From assembly GCA_946965045.2 (NCBI GenBank), contig OX337238.1:1736001-1800000 (forward strand): 64,000 bases of DNA, given 5' to 3'. The stretch is from Epithemia pelagica. Taxonomy: Eukaryota; Bacillariophyta; Bacillariophyceae; Surirellales; Surirellaceae. This document shows, one piece after another, positions 45,866 through 54,666 of the stretch (position 1 is its first letter; every line of letters begins with the position of its first letter). The position numbers were made by a program, and so were the translations under genes. The notes under the pieces were generated by a model, which was not told where the DNA came from, did not search any database, and saw only the letters and a list, made by a program, of their open reading frames with translations.

Positions 45866-46535
45866 CCTAGATCCTGGATCTCTGGTTGTACTCCAAGTCG
45901 GTGATGTACGAATATACTTGTCGGTCGGAGATGACGGATGACGGTCTTGGATTTCGGAAGCTCTGAGACCCAGGCGCCATTGCGCGCATCCAAATTCCAA
46001 ATGTCGAAATTCAAACGAGAGCTCCCCTCGCGCTCGTCTACCAGCGCATGTCCGACCTGTCGGCCTCCACTTACTCTTACATAAGCCCATCGTCTTTGGG
46101 CGCCGGGCGGGTTATTGGTCGTGTTCAAACCGAAACGAGTTAACGATCCATGATCCATGATATCCACCCTACTTTTACTCTCTTCTCGAGGACTATCATC
46201 TCGATTCTGAGGTACTTCTTCACCTATCACGGCAGGAATGGTCCAGTACCACCACACATTGATTGAAATTGAACGAGGAATGAGAAGAAACCGAACAAGG
46301 CAACAAAGGCCACAGCAACAAGTGTGGCAATGGCATGAAGCAACCTTGACGGCCACCACACATCAGTGAGAAAGCGACAACTATCATTCTGGCGCAACGA
46401 ATGACAAAGTAACAACAAAGTTGTGTGTGTTTGGTGGGGGAATCATTTTTGGTTCTATGGCATGAATACTCTACTCATGTCTATTCACGGGTTCTGATTT
46501 CGACGAGGATCACCACAAGTCAAGGCAAGGACGTC
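45866..46535. other. Promoter of SET copy 4 and 3' flank of MDR copy 3
   Basis: The left part is the SET 5' flank (in frame with an upstream ATG at 46090). From about 46170 it is the MDR 3' flank also seen at 30000-30260 (inverted) and 41840-42200. No independent gene seen. Confidence 0.55.
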
Positions 46536-47591
46536 CTACCACCCACCATGTACCTGGATCACGACGCGACCGGTCTTGGTCCGATCGTTTTGACGCTCCC
46601 ATGCCTTGTCAAACTCGGATACTTTGTACTCGGAATCGATGGAGACTTCTACTGACTCTTGTTCCACCCACTCGCCTACGAGTTGCAAGTCTTCTTTCTT
46701 GGACCAGCAGGGAATGAATTGTGACGTCTTGCCAGAAAAGACGAGTGGATACAACCAGGATCCCAGCAATATTGTGTCAAGATAAACTTCGGTCGATACC
46801 ATGCGACCACCGGGAGCCAACAAGTGTTTCAAGACCGAAAAGGAATACTTGCCCGACGCATAGAAAATCACATTGTATTGTTGCTTATGTACAGTTGGGT
46901 TGGTCTTGTGGAGAGTTTCCAGTTTGGTTTGGGTACGGTCAATGACCTTGTCGGCACGGAGGGCTTGGACTTTTTTGATATCCTTGGTACTACATACGGC
47001 AGTGATGGTTCCGGCCTGTAGTTGGCGAGCAATACCAATAGCCATGGATCCCACACCTCCAGAAGCACCCACAATGAGCACGGAATCATTGGGTTGCACA
47101 TTGGCCTTGTCTCGTAGGGCCTGTAAGGAGGTTGTACCTTCGGTGGCACATGCGGCTGCCTTTTGTAAGGAAACATGTTTGTAGGAGGATGACAGTTTGG
47201 CCAAGTCAGTCTTGGGCACGACCACATATTCACTGCAGGATCCTTGTTTGGTCGATGGGCTATATTGCAAATGTCCAAAGACTGCATCACCCACTTGAAA
47301 TTCATTCTTGGCAACATTTGATCCCACGGCCTCAATGATACCAGAAAAGTGATATCCTGGAACCAATGGTTTAGCCTTACGATCATGTACCATGATTCCG
47401 GTAAAGGTTTTGTGGACAATTTCTTCCAAGGCAGTATCCAAAGCTGCATAGGCCACCTGGACAAGTATAGACTCAGGTTTGTCTTCAATAGATGGCTTGG
47501 TTACTTGGACAATGGAAACGGATTTGTTTTCTTGAATGGCAATGGCATTCATCGTGGTACTGGAAGCTTTGGATGTGGCTGGAGAAGTCAT
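46536..47591 (-). CDS. MDR oxidoreductase (quinone oxidoreductase-like), copy 3, only intact copy
   Basis: 351 residues from the ATG at 47591 (MTSPATSKASSTTMNAIAIQE). The frame extends to a TTG upstream, which I reject. Domains: GroES-like catalytic half (GYHFSGIIEAVGSNV, GDAVFGHLQYSP, SEYVVVPKTDLAKL) and Rossmann half (GASGGVGSMAIGIARQ, TKDIKKVQAL, APGGRMVSTE), with C-terminus VVIQVHGGW. It lacks zinc-site residues, so it is probably an NADPH-dependent quinone or enone reductase. Two substitutions stand out: ALRADKVID where the family and copy 5 have ALGADKVID, and VIFYASGKY where copies 1 and 5 have VIFDASGKY. Even this copy may therefore be drifting. A GC-rich dyad lies 138 bp upstream. 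Confidence 0.87.
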   Translation of the reverse strand: MTSPATSKASSTTMNAIAIQENKSVSIVQVTKPSIEDKPESILVQVAYAALDTALEEIVHKTFTGIMVHDRKAKPLVPGYHFSGIIEAVGSNVAKNEFQVGDAVFGHLQYSPSTKQGSCSEYVVVPKTDLAKLSSSYKHVSLQKAAACATEGTTSLQALRDKANVQPNDSVLIVGASGGVGSMAIGIARQLQAGTITAVCSTKDIKKVQALRADKVIDRTQTKLETLHKTNPTVHKQQYNVIFYASGKYSFSVLKHLLAPGGRMVSTEVYLDTILLGSWLYPLVFSGKTSQFIPCWSKKEDLQLVGEWVEQESVEVSIDSEYKVSEFDKAWERQNDRTKTGRVVIQVHGGW

Positions 47592-47728
47592 TTTCTTGTT
47601 TAGAAAGATCTGATGGGTCGTTGTTTTGTTTGGATTGTTGTTTTGTGAGACAAGTAAGCTCTCTAGGGAATTCGCCACCGTAGACAAATCGCGTGCTCGG
47701 TTCTCGGTTCGTATTCGGGTGTTCTTGT

Positions 47729-47748
47729 GCGCGGATCAGCTTCCGCGC
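47729..47748. promoter_or_regulatory. GCGCGGA N6 TCCGCGC dyad upstream of MDR copy 3
   Basis: A perfect 7-bp dyad with 6-bp spacer, conserved at 58784-58803 upstream of MDR copy 5, in the same order within a duplicated promoter. A transcription-factor site is possible; simple inheritance by duplication is also enough to explain it. Confidence 0.4.
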
Positions 47749-47757
47749 GGGTTGTGG

Positions 47758-47829
47758 GTATCCCCAGCGGGGTGGATTTTAAGGTGTAATTTTTACACGA
47801 AATTTCCTTACCCCCCCGCTGGGGTATGG
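47758..47829. repeat. About 70-bp foldback
   Basis: ATCCCCAGCGGGG on the left and CCCCGCTGGGGTAT on the right, with an inner GTGTAA-TTT-TTACAC hairpin. It is absent from the equivalent promoter of MDR copy 5, suggesting insertion. Confidence 0.6.
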
Positions 47830-48110
47830 TTGTGTTTTCTCCAACTCCGAAGCGGCTAATGCTCGAAAATGGTAGTGTATCACTTTATTCATGTGATCCG
47901 TCTCACGATAGAAATTATAGCTCACCGTATTCGCGTAACGAGTGCTCTTGTCTCTATTACTCGTACCTTAGTAAGGTAGCTAGTGGAGTACGCCATTGGA
48001 TGTTGTATGGCAATAATATCTCTATCTCTGTGAGTAGCTCCTCAATGATTTCTATCTAAATTCGAGTGTTTCTTGTCTTTATCCTTCCTACAACACAAAT
48101 CGTATGTTAT

Positions 48111-49211
48111 CTACCAACCACCGTCGACTTGAATCAAGACACGACCTGCCTTGGAGGTTTTGGAATTGTCAAAGTGATGCCAGGCTTTGTCAAAGTCTCG
48201 AATGGGGTGGACGGAATCAATCGAGACTTGTACCGGAGCTGACGACGAATCATCTTTTTGTTTCGGCTCGACACCGATCCTCGATACCAACCATTTCAAA
48301 TCGGATTGGTTCGACTGACACAAGACAAAGTGAGACGATTTGCCGCGAAACAACAAGGGATAAAGCCAGGATCCCCACACCATGGCATCGATATGGGGCA
48401 ATGTCGAAACCAATCGACCGCCGGGTGCTAACAAGTGCTTGATGGACCAAAACTTATACCGACCCGATGTGTCCAGAATCACATTGTAGTACTGCGATTT
48501 TTTCTGGTACGGTTGGGTTCGTGGGCGTGGCATACCAATCCTGAAGAGATTTGGCTTGATTCCGATCAATCACTTGATGAGCTCCCAGCGCTTTGACGTT
48601 GGCGACATCTTTTGTACTGCATACAGCCGCGACATGGCCAGCCTCGAGTTGTTGGGCAATGCCCACAGCCATTGATCCAACACCACCCGAGGCACCAATA
48701 ATCAAGACGGAATCACCCGTTTGCATGCGACCATAATCGCGCAAGGCTTGCAAGGCGGTCATGCCTTCCACCGCACTGGCGGAGGCGCGTTGCAAGGCAT
48801 TGTCCTTTGGGATGTGGGCAGAGCAAACTTGGCCACATCGGTGGCGGGCACCAATACGTATTCCGATGCGGCACCTTGCCGGACAGACGATTGATACTGC
48901 AAATGTCCGAGTACCGCGTCACCGACGGCAAAGTCCGTCACGTCCTTGCCGACAGCCTCGACCACCCCGGAAATATGAGTACAGGGAATCAAGGGTTTCG
49001 ACTTGAGATCATGGGCCACGGACGCACTCCACGTTTTATGGGCCAATTCCTCCAAAAAGGTATCCACCGCCGTATACGAAACCTTGACCAAGATTGATGT
49101 GGGACTATCATTCACCGTGGGTTTGGTCACCTCCACCACTTGCGACGAGGAGGCATCCACCAAGTCAATCGCCTTCATCATGGTGGTGGTACTCGTGGCC
49201 TGACTAGTCAT
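48111..49211 (-). pseudogene. MDR oxidoreductase, divergent copy 4, two frameshifts
   Basis: From the ATG at 49211 the catalytic half is open (THISGVVEAVGKDV, GDAVLGHLQYQSS, SEYVLVPATDVAKFA). At about 48815 one base is missing, and HIPKDNALQRASASAVEG continues in another frame. The Rossmann part (IIGASGGVGSMAVGIAQQ, ALGAHQVIDR) follows. A second one-base slip at a run of six A (about 48510) leads to YYNVILDTSGRYKF and APGGRLVSTLP, ending in VLIQVDGGW. It is clearly more diverged than copies 1, 3 and 5. Homopolymer-associated slips could be assembly errors. Confidence 0.78.
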
Positions 49212-49594
49212 TTGAGTAGTTCTTCTTCTTCTTCTTTTAGAAACGTTGCTTTGATTGAAATGACAAAATGCTTTTCGGTTTTATGACAACATCTTTGTTT
49301 TTTCCTCCTGTCATGGTATATCTTTCTTGAATTCTTTCGATCAAAGGTCGTATCTTTGGTCTTTGGCTTTTGCCTCATTTCTTTGAATTCTTACGATCAC
49401 AAACGTTGTTCCATGGAACCAAAAAGAACCCCAAAGTGTTCATTTCTTCAGACACAATAGGGATAAGGCTTTCAGGAAAAGATCTAAGCCGTCTAGCCAC
49501 AGCATCGCATAGTGCATACTCCTCTAGAGGAGTAGAGGAGATAAGAACAACCAACCTATTCTCTATTCTCTCAACATATCACTTCGATTGATTT

Positions 49595-49740
49595 CTACCA
49601 TGGAACAAAACCGGATCGCATGATAGAATCCTCCGACAACGATTGGAGAATTAAAAAATACTAATGGTCATATCCCTCCATTATATACTATACTTGCGAT
49701 TGACAAAGGCTTTGGTGGCAAATCTAAATCGGAACGATGC
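49595..49740 (-). pseudogene. Relic of the 3' end of the alanyl-tRNA synthetase gene
   Basis: ATACTATACTTGCGATTG-CAAAGGCTTTGG-GGC and the adjoining 3' flank (GATAGAATC-TCCGA-AACGATTGGAG) match 50635-50770 with scattered differences. The C-terminal codons are recognisable but broken. Confidence 0.65.
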
Positions 49741-49870
49741 GTCGCTTGCGGTCTTCGAGCCGGGTTTTCCTCGACCATGGTCATCTGAGTGTATACGGAA
49801 TGGGTAATTTCACGAGCAAGGGTTTCTATAGCAAAGCACGAGTCTCGACAGTCCCCTCAATTTGAATGTA

Positions 49871-49970
49871 AGGCCGAGAAATGAGAGACAAAATCGAAAC
49901 TTGGGAGACTAATCAGTCTCCCAAGTTTAATTAGTCTCCCAAGTTTCGATTTTGTCTCATTTATCGGCCT
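49871..49970. repeat. 100-bp foldback element
   Basis: Arms 49871-49911 and 49932-49970 are inverted copies of about 40 bp with a few differences, sharing AATCGAAACTTGGGAGACTA. A third partial arm (TCTCCCAAGTTTAAT) lies in the loop. Confidence 0.85.
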
Positions 49971-50246
49971 TGTCTCCAAGCAATCCTTTGAGTTCGGTCA
50001 CAACTTTATGTTTCGCCTCTTTCGTAGCTATGGTTTGTTGCAACTGCCCGTTGAGCTCGTTGCTGCTGCCGATGCTGCTGCTGCTGTTGCGAGGGTTCCT
50101 TGGTGGGTATTGTTGCAATCAGGAATCCCTTTTCCCTTTACCTCTCTCTCGTGTCACAACAACTTTGATGAGCGGTGTGGGAGAGTGTGACTATGCTGCA
50201 ACCCGGAGGTTCGCTTCCTGTCGACCTTCAAATACAAGGCCTAGCT

Positions 50247-50501
50247 CTAGTGTCTAGTCTACCATTGTCCTCATTCCTCATATGAGGTCATATCCTCATA
50301 TGAGGACACATTTGGCACATCTCAGTTCATGGTATTCTTTGCAGCATAGAGAAAAATGGATGGCACCATCGTTTTCCTCAGGTTTAGTTTGGTCATAGTA
50401 CCAGTTGTCAGGCTTTAATATCTTGGTAAAGGTTGCCAGGCTTTAATATCTTGGACATGATGTCCTCATATGAGGACAGAGACCGGTAGACTAGACACTA
50501 G
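50247..50501. mobile_element. Miniature inverted-repeat element related to the piggyBac-like transposon
   Basis: Perfect 17-bp TIRs: CTAGTGTCTAGTCTACC (50247-50263) and its reverse complement (50485-50501). Subterminal TCCTCATATGAGG palindromes occur at 50275-50287, 50293-50308 and 50461-50478, and an internal 16-bp direct repeat GGCTTTAATATCTTGG at 50411 and 50439. AGGCCT lies 4 bp outside the left end and 1 bp outside the right, so the exact ends and target duplication are unclear. TIR and palindromes match 1385-1448. Confidence 0.75.
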
Positions 50502-50712
50502 GAGGCCTAAGCACCAACAAGATTGGGGTAGCCACGAATAACGCAAATCGTCCTAAACCGGACAATCATCTACCTAGAATCTCTACGAAGACAAATCACC
50601 TTGATTGAATTCTACGATGGAACGAAACTGCAACACACGATAGAATCTTCCGATAACGATTGGAGTATTTAAAAAGAAAATGGACATGTTCCTGTCTCTC
50701 CACTATAATATA

Positions 50713-53700
50713 CTATACTTGCGATTGGCAAAAGGCTTTGGCGGCTTCCACCACGGCATCTAGATCGGAACACTCCGGTGCTTGCCCTTGAGCATTGTCT
50801 GGTTTGCCTCCACCCTTGCCATTGCACGGTTGTAACGCGGCCAACACCCATTCATTGGCCTTGAGAGTTGCCGCGACGGGGCCGGAGGAGGGAACCATAC
50901 CAAAGGCCAAGAGTTTGCCTTGACACTTGCCGTCGTCGACCAATTCCTCGGGACTCAATCCCAAAAAGGCCAACTCCGGAGCCCAGTCTTGTACGGCATT
51001 GCGAACCCGTTGGGACGCCTTGGAATCAGCACCAATATCGACCGTGGTCACCAAGGTCGATTGACCGGACGCAACAGCTTCTTCGACTTGAACCTTGAGT
51101 TCGTTCAAGACGATATCGACGCGTTGTTGCAGGGCTTGTTTCTTGGCTTGTTGAATCTTGTTTTGCACAACACTAATGCGTTCTCTCAAGTCCGCTTTGA
51201 GGGGAGCCGAAATGACCGCGGCATCCAAATCTTTGCGCAAGACTGTGACTGTGGCTTCCACGTCCGACTGTTTCTGCTGCAGTTGTGCTTCAACCGTCTC
51301 GACTTGCTGGGCCATGGTCTCGCCTTGTGCCAAGGCATCTGCCGCCGCTTCTTGTGTCACGGCTGAAATTCGACGAATGCCCTTGGCCACGGCCGTTTCT
51401 TCTACCAAGCAAAACGCCTGGGCTTCCCGTGTATTGGAAATGTGGGTTCCACCGCAAAATTCAATCGACGTAGCGCTATCGTCATCGCCAATGCTAATGA
51501 CTCGAACAGGATCGGGGTACACTTCTCCAAACACGGCTCGGACACCGGGAATAGCTTGGGCTTGTTCCAAGGGCAAGACTTGACTCGTGACAGTTTCGGC
51601 TTGGGCGACGACGGTTTGACAATAATCCTGGACTTGTTGCAATTCAGGGACTGTCAAGGCCTTTTTGTGGGTAAAATCAAACCGCAACTTTTCTTCGTTA
51701 CACAAACTACCCCGTTGTTCCACCTTGTCTCCCAATACGTTTCGCAGTGCGGCATTCAAGACATGAGTCATGGAATGATTGGGAGCAATTCGTTGACGGC
51801 GCTGGTAATCTACATGACACGAAACACGAGATGATACTTTCAAGGAGGCCGTGGATGTTGCGTCAATATCCGTGCCCTTCCAATAACCCTTGTGTAAGAC
51901 ATAACCAGCATAAACTTGCACGTCTGTCACCACCATGGTTCCCACTGGTTCGTTCGTGTCGTCGTCGACAAGATGAATGACACCGGTATCGGCTTCTTGA
52001 CCTCCTGCTTCAGCATAAAAGGGCGTTTGATCCAACACGAGACCAATCGATGATCCAGCCGAAACTTCCTCCGAACAAAAGGTTCCATCCGTTTGGTAAA
52101 TGGCTTGTACTGTAGCCTTCGTTGCGACAGACTCGGTACTACCATCGGTATTCCATTCGTATTTGGGAGAATCGTCCGTGGGAGCAATGCCTTGGTCTTG
52201 CAACCAGGCCGTTTGTTCGGCTTGCAATTCACCCACCAACTCCATGGATGTAGCGTCCATGTCAGTACCGTCAGCGTCAGAGGTTGTTCCACTTCGTCGT
52301 TGTTGTTGGGCGCGTTTTTGAGCTTGTCGCGATCGGTCCTTTTGTTCTTGCATGGCCGTTTCAAAGCCGGCCGTATCGACGGTCCATCCAGCTTCGGTTG
52401 CCATGAGTTCTGTCAAGTCCACGGGGAAACCCAAGGTATCGTACAAATAAAAGGCTTGGTCTCCAGAAATTTTCATATCCGTTGTTTCTTCTTGTTTCAA
52501 GATTGTTTCTTCAAAATACCGAATACCACGTTCCAACAAGAGTCCAAACGAGGTTTCTTCTTCCCGAACCAATTCGACAATGGTATCTTGTGCTGGAATC
52601 AGTTCTGGATAGGCTGCTCCAAAGGTTTGTACGACGGTCGGAATGAGTTGCGTCAAGAATCCCGACGGTGCTTCCAGGACTTGTTGCCCATAGCGGAGCG
52701 CCCGTCGGACAATGCGTCGCAAGACATAGCCACGTCCTTCATTGCTCGGTACAGCACCATCGGCCAAGGCAAAACTCAGTGTCCGAACATGATCGACAAT
52801 GGCACGATAGGCGGTATCCTTGTATCCAACATCGTCATCCCCCACCCTACCGGTATAGGGTCCCACCTTACTATAGGGCTCGACAGCCCGAATCAAGGTT
52901 TGAAAGACGTCAATGTCATAATTGCTCGTGACATTCTGCAAAATGGACACGAGTCGTTCCAATCCCATACCGGTATCAACATGCTTGGCGGGGAGGGGTT
53001 GCAGTTCGGTGGCCGATTGTCGATTGTATTGAATAAAGACCAAATTCCAAATTTCAATCACATTGGGATCATCGGCATTGACCATGGAGGCCGCGGCACT
53101 GTCGGGTCGTTGAAACCGATCGTAATGAATTTCCGTACAGGGACCACAGGGACCAGTGTCTCCCATTTCCCAAAAATTATCCTTGGCACAACAGGCAATG
53201 ACCCGATCGGGTGGCAAATATTGCAACCACAAATCACGTGCTTCGGTATCGGCCGGAACTTGATCATTGCCTTCAAAGTAGGTGGCATACAAGGAATTTG
53301 GATCCAATTCATAGACGTTGGTCAACAATTCCCAGGCCATCCGGACAGCTTGTTCTTTGAAATAGGTTCCCGAAAAGGACCAGGTCCCTAACATTTCAAA
53401 AAAGGTATGATGATAGGTATCGACACCGACTTCTTCCAAATCATTGTGTTTGCCCCCGGCTCGAATGCATTTTTGCGCATTGACGGCCGATTCGAGTTGC
53501 GCCAAGGGACTGCTGGGATCGACTTGACCCAAGAATACTGGTTTGAATTGATTCATACCGGCATTGGCAAACAAGAGGGTCGGATCGTTGAGAGGAACAC
53601 AGGACGAACTCGCAACTCGGGCATGGTCGTACTGGTTGGCAAAAAAGTCGCAAAAAGTACTGCGGACACGATCCGTTGTCCACTCGAGCGTCGTGTCGTC

Positions 53701-53913
53701 CTTGTCCGTGCTACTACTACTGCTACTCGTTGTTGTTGTCGTCGTCTCGGTTGTGGAGTCGGATGTACTGTGGTAAATCTTTTGGCTTCCTGGATGGTAT
53801 AGTGTGGTGGTTGTTCGGGAGTTTGACAAAGGTCTTGGTGAAAATGCCACGGCTGGTTCCCTCCACCAAACAGCAAGAGCTGCAAATGATAGTATGAGAA
53901 ATGGTTGTCTCAT
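50713..53913 (-). CDS. Alanyl-tRNA synthetase with plastid-type presequence
   Basis: The open frame extends to a TTG at 54033, but the first ATG is 53913, giving 1066 residues. The new N-terminus is a hydrophobic signal (MRQPFLILSFAALAVWW) followed by AVAF|SPRP, close to the ASAFAP motif of diatom plastid preproteins, then a Ser/Thr-rich transit-like stretch. The enzyme core follows: FANAGMNQFKPVFLG (motif 1), DTYHHTFFEMLGTWSFSG (motif 2), NFWEMGDTGPCGPCTEIHYD and GLERLVSILQ. The editing domain has HSMTHVLNAALR (HxxxH) and CGGTHISNT, and the C-terminal DHHA1-type region has NGKGGGKPDNAQGQ. It charges tRNA-Ala, probably in plastid and perhaps also mitochondrion. No introns and no lesions. Confidence 0.93.
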   Translation of the reverse strand: MRQPFLILSFAALAVWWREPAVAFSPRPLSNSRTTTTLYHPGSQKIYHSTSDSTTETTTTTTSSSSSSTDKDDTTLEWTTDRVRSTFCDFFANQYDHARVASSSCVPLNDPTLLFANAGMNQFKPVFLGQVDPSSPLAQLESAVNAQKCIRAGGKHNDLEEVGVDTYHHTFFEMLGTWSFSGTYFKEQAVRMAWELLTNVYELDPNSLYATYFEGNDQVPADTEARDLWLQYLPPDRVIACCAKDNFWEMGDTGPCGPCTEIHYDRFQRPDSAAASMVNADDPNVIEIWNLVFIQYNRQSATELQPLPAKHVDTGMGLERLVSILQNVTSNYDIDVFQTLIRAVEPYSKVGPYTGRVGDDDVGYKDTAYRAIVDHVRTLSFALADGAVPSNEGRGYVLRRIVRRALRYGQQVLEAPSGFLTQLIPTVVQTFGAAYPELIPAQDTIVELVREEETSFGLLLERGIRYFEETILKQEETTDMKISGDQAFYLYDTLGFPVDLTELMATEAGWTVDTAGFETAMQEQKDRSRQAQKRAQQQRRSGTTSDADGTDMDATSMELVGELQAEQTAWLQDQGIAPTDDSPKYEWNTDGSTESVATKATVQAIYQTDGTFCSEEVSAGSSIGLVLDQTPFYAEAGGQEADTGVIHLVDDDTNEPVGTMVVTDVQVYAGYVLHKGYWKGTDIDATSTASLKVSSRVSCHVDYQRRQRIAPNHSMTHVLNAALRNVLGDKVEQRGSLCNEEKLRFDFTHKKALTVPELQQVQDYCQTVVAQAETVTSQVLPLEQAQAIPGVRAVFGEVYPDPVRVISIGDDDSATSIEFCGGTHISNTREAQAFCLVEETAVAKGIRRISAVTQEAAADALAQGETMAQQVETVEAQLQQKQSDVEATVTVLRKDLDAAVISAPLKADLRERISVVQNKIQQAKKQALQQRVDIVLNELKVQVEEAVASGQSTLVTTVDIGADSKASQRVRNAVQDWAPELAFLGLSPEELVDDGKCQGKLLAFGMVPSSGPVAATLKANEWVLAALQPCNGKGGGKPDNAQGQAPECSDLDAVVEAAKAFCQSQV

Positions 53914-54666
53914 GATTGATGGCTCTTCTGTTGTGTGTTTGTCTAACAAAAGGGTGACTTGTTGTTGTTTGGGGTTTCCAGTCCGTTTCCGAGTTGCAAA
54001 CGCTGCCAAACAGAGAGTACTTTTTCCTTGCAAAACTGGTTCGAATGGGTGCGATCCTTGCTCTAGTTGCTGTTGTTGTTATTATTATTGCTGTTGTTGG
54101 TGTGTTCGGTGACAATCGATCTTGTTGCTCTTGTCGTTGTAGGTATAAGGGTGTGATGGTAGGATGTGGACCACCACACAACAGCGACACTGTGAAAAAG
54201 AACGCCGTTTGTTCTTCTTTCGCTACGCCAAGTTACCAAAGGTGAGAGCGTCCACAATCAAAGAGCGAGAGAGAGAGACAGAGAGGCGTGGATCTACACA
54301 CTCTCCCACGAGAACGACGTTGTCTGGATGCTGATGTCTTTGGTTCGTTGTGATGAATGAGATGAGAGTGTGAGAGGGATACCAATGGCACACCCATGGG
54401 ATTGTCGTTTGGGTCCGCGCTGACGCACGAACATGTTCGGCCGTCGTCCGTGCATCCGTCATCGCGGCCATCAAAAGGGTGTTGTGAAACGAACATCCAA
54501 ATGGATTCGTATTCGTCCAAAAGATCCAATCTGTAAAATCTACTCGACTGTCTCTCTGTCCTCTCTTCCACCAACCTGACAACAAGAAATCAATACAAAA
54601 AGAGACAAATATCGAGACAAGAAGAGATTGCCAACAAGACTCTCTCATCTTGGAGCGAAACGAACC
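53914..54666. other. Divergent promoter region, AlaRS and FAD-CFA genes
   Basis: About 750 bp between two divergent ATGs. It contains a short GAGAGAGA tract near 54270 and TTGTTATTATTATTG-type repeats near 54070. No separate gene: the minus frame 54223-54981 overlaps the FAD gene out of frame. Confidence 0.5.

Larger units (their letters stand above)
47592..48110. other. Upstream region of MDR copy 3
   Basis: Contains a dyad shared with MDR copy 5 and a foldback. The distal part (47860-48110) holds nothing recognised. Confidence 0.5.
49212..50712. other. Intergenic region rich in small repeats
   Basis: Holds a relic of the AlaRS gene end, a foldback and a piggyBac-type miniature element, each listed separately. 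No gene. Confidence 0.6.

Noticed and set aside
45691-46359. 222-codon minus ORF upstream of SET copy 4
   Set aside because: It is SET exon 1 and flank read in another frame.
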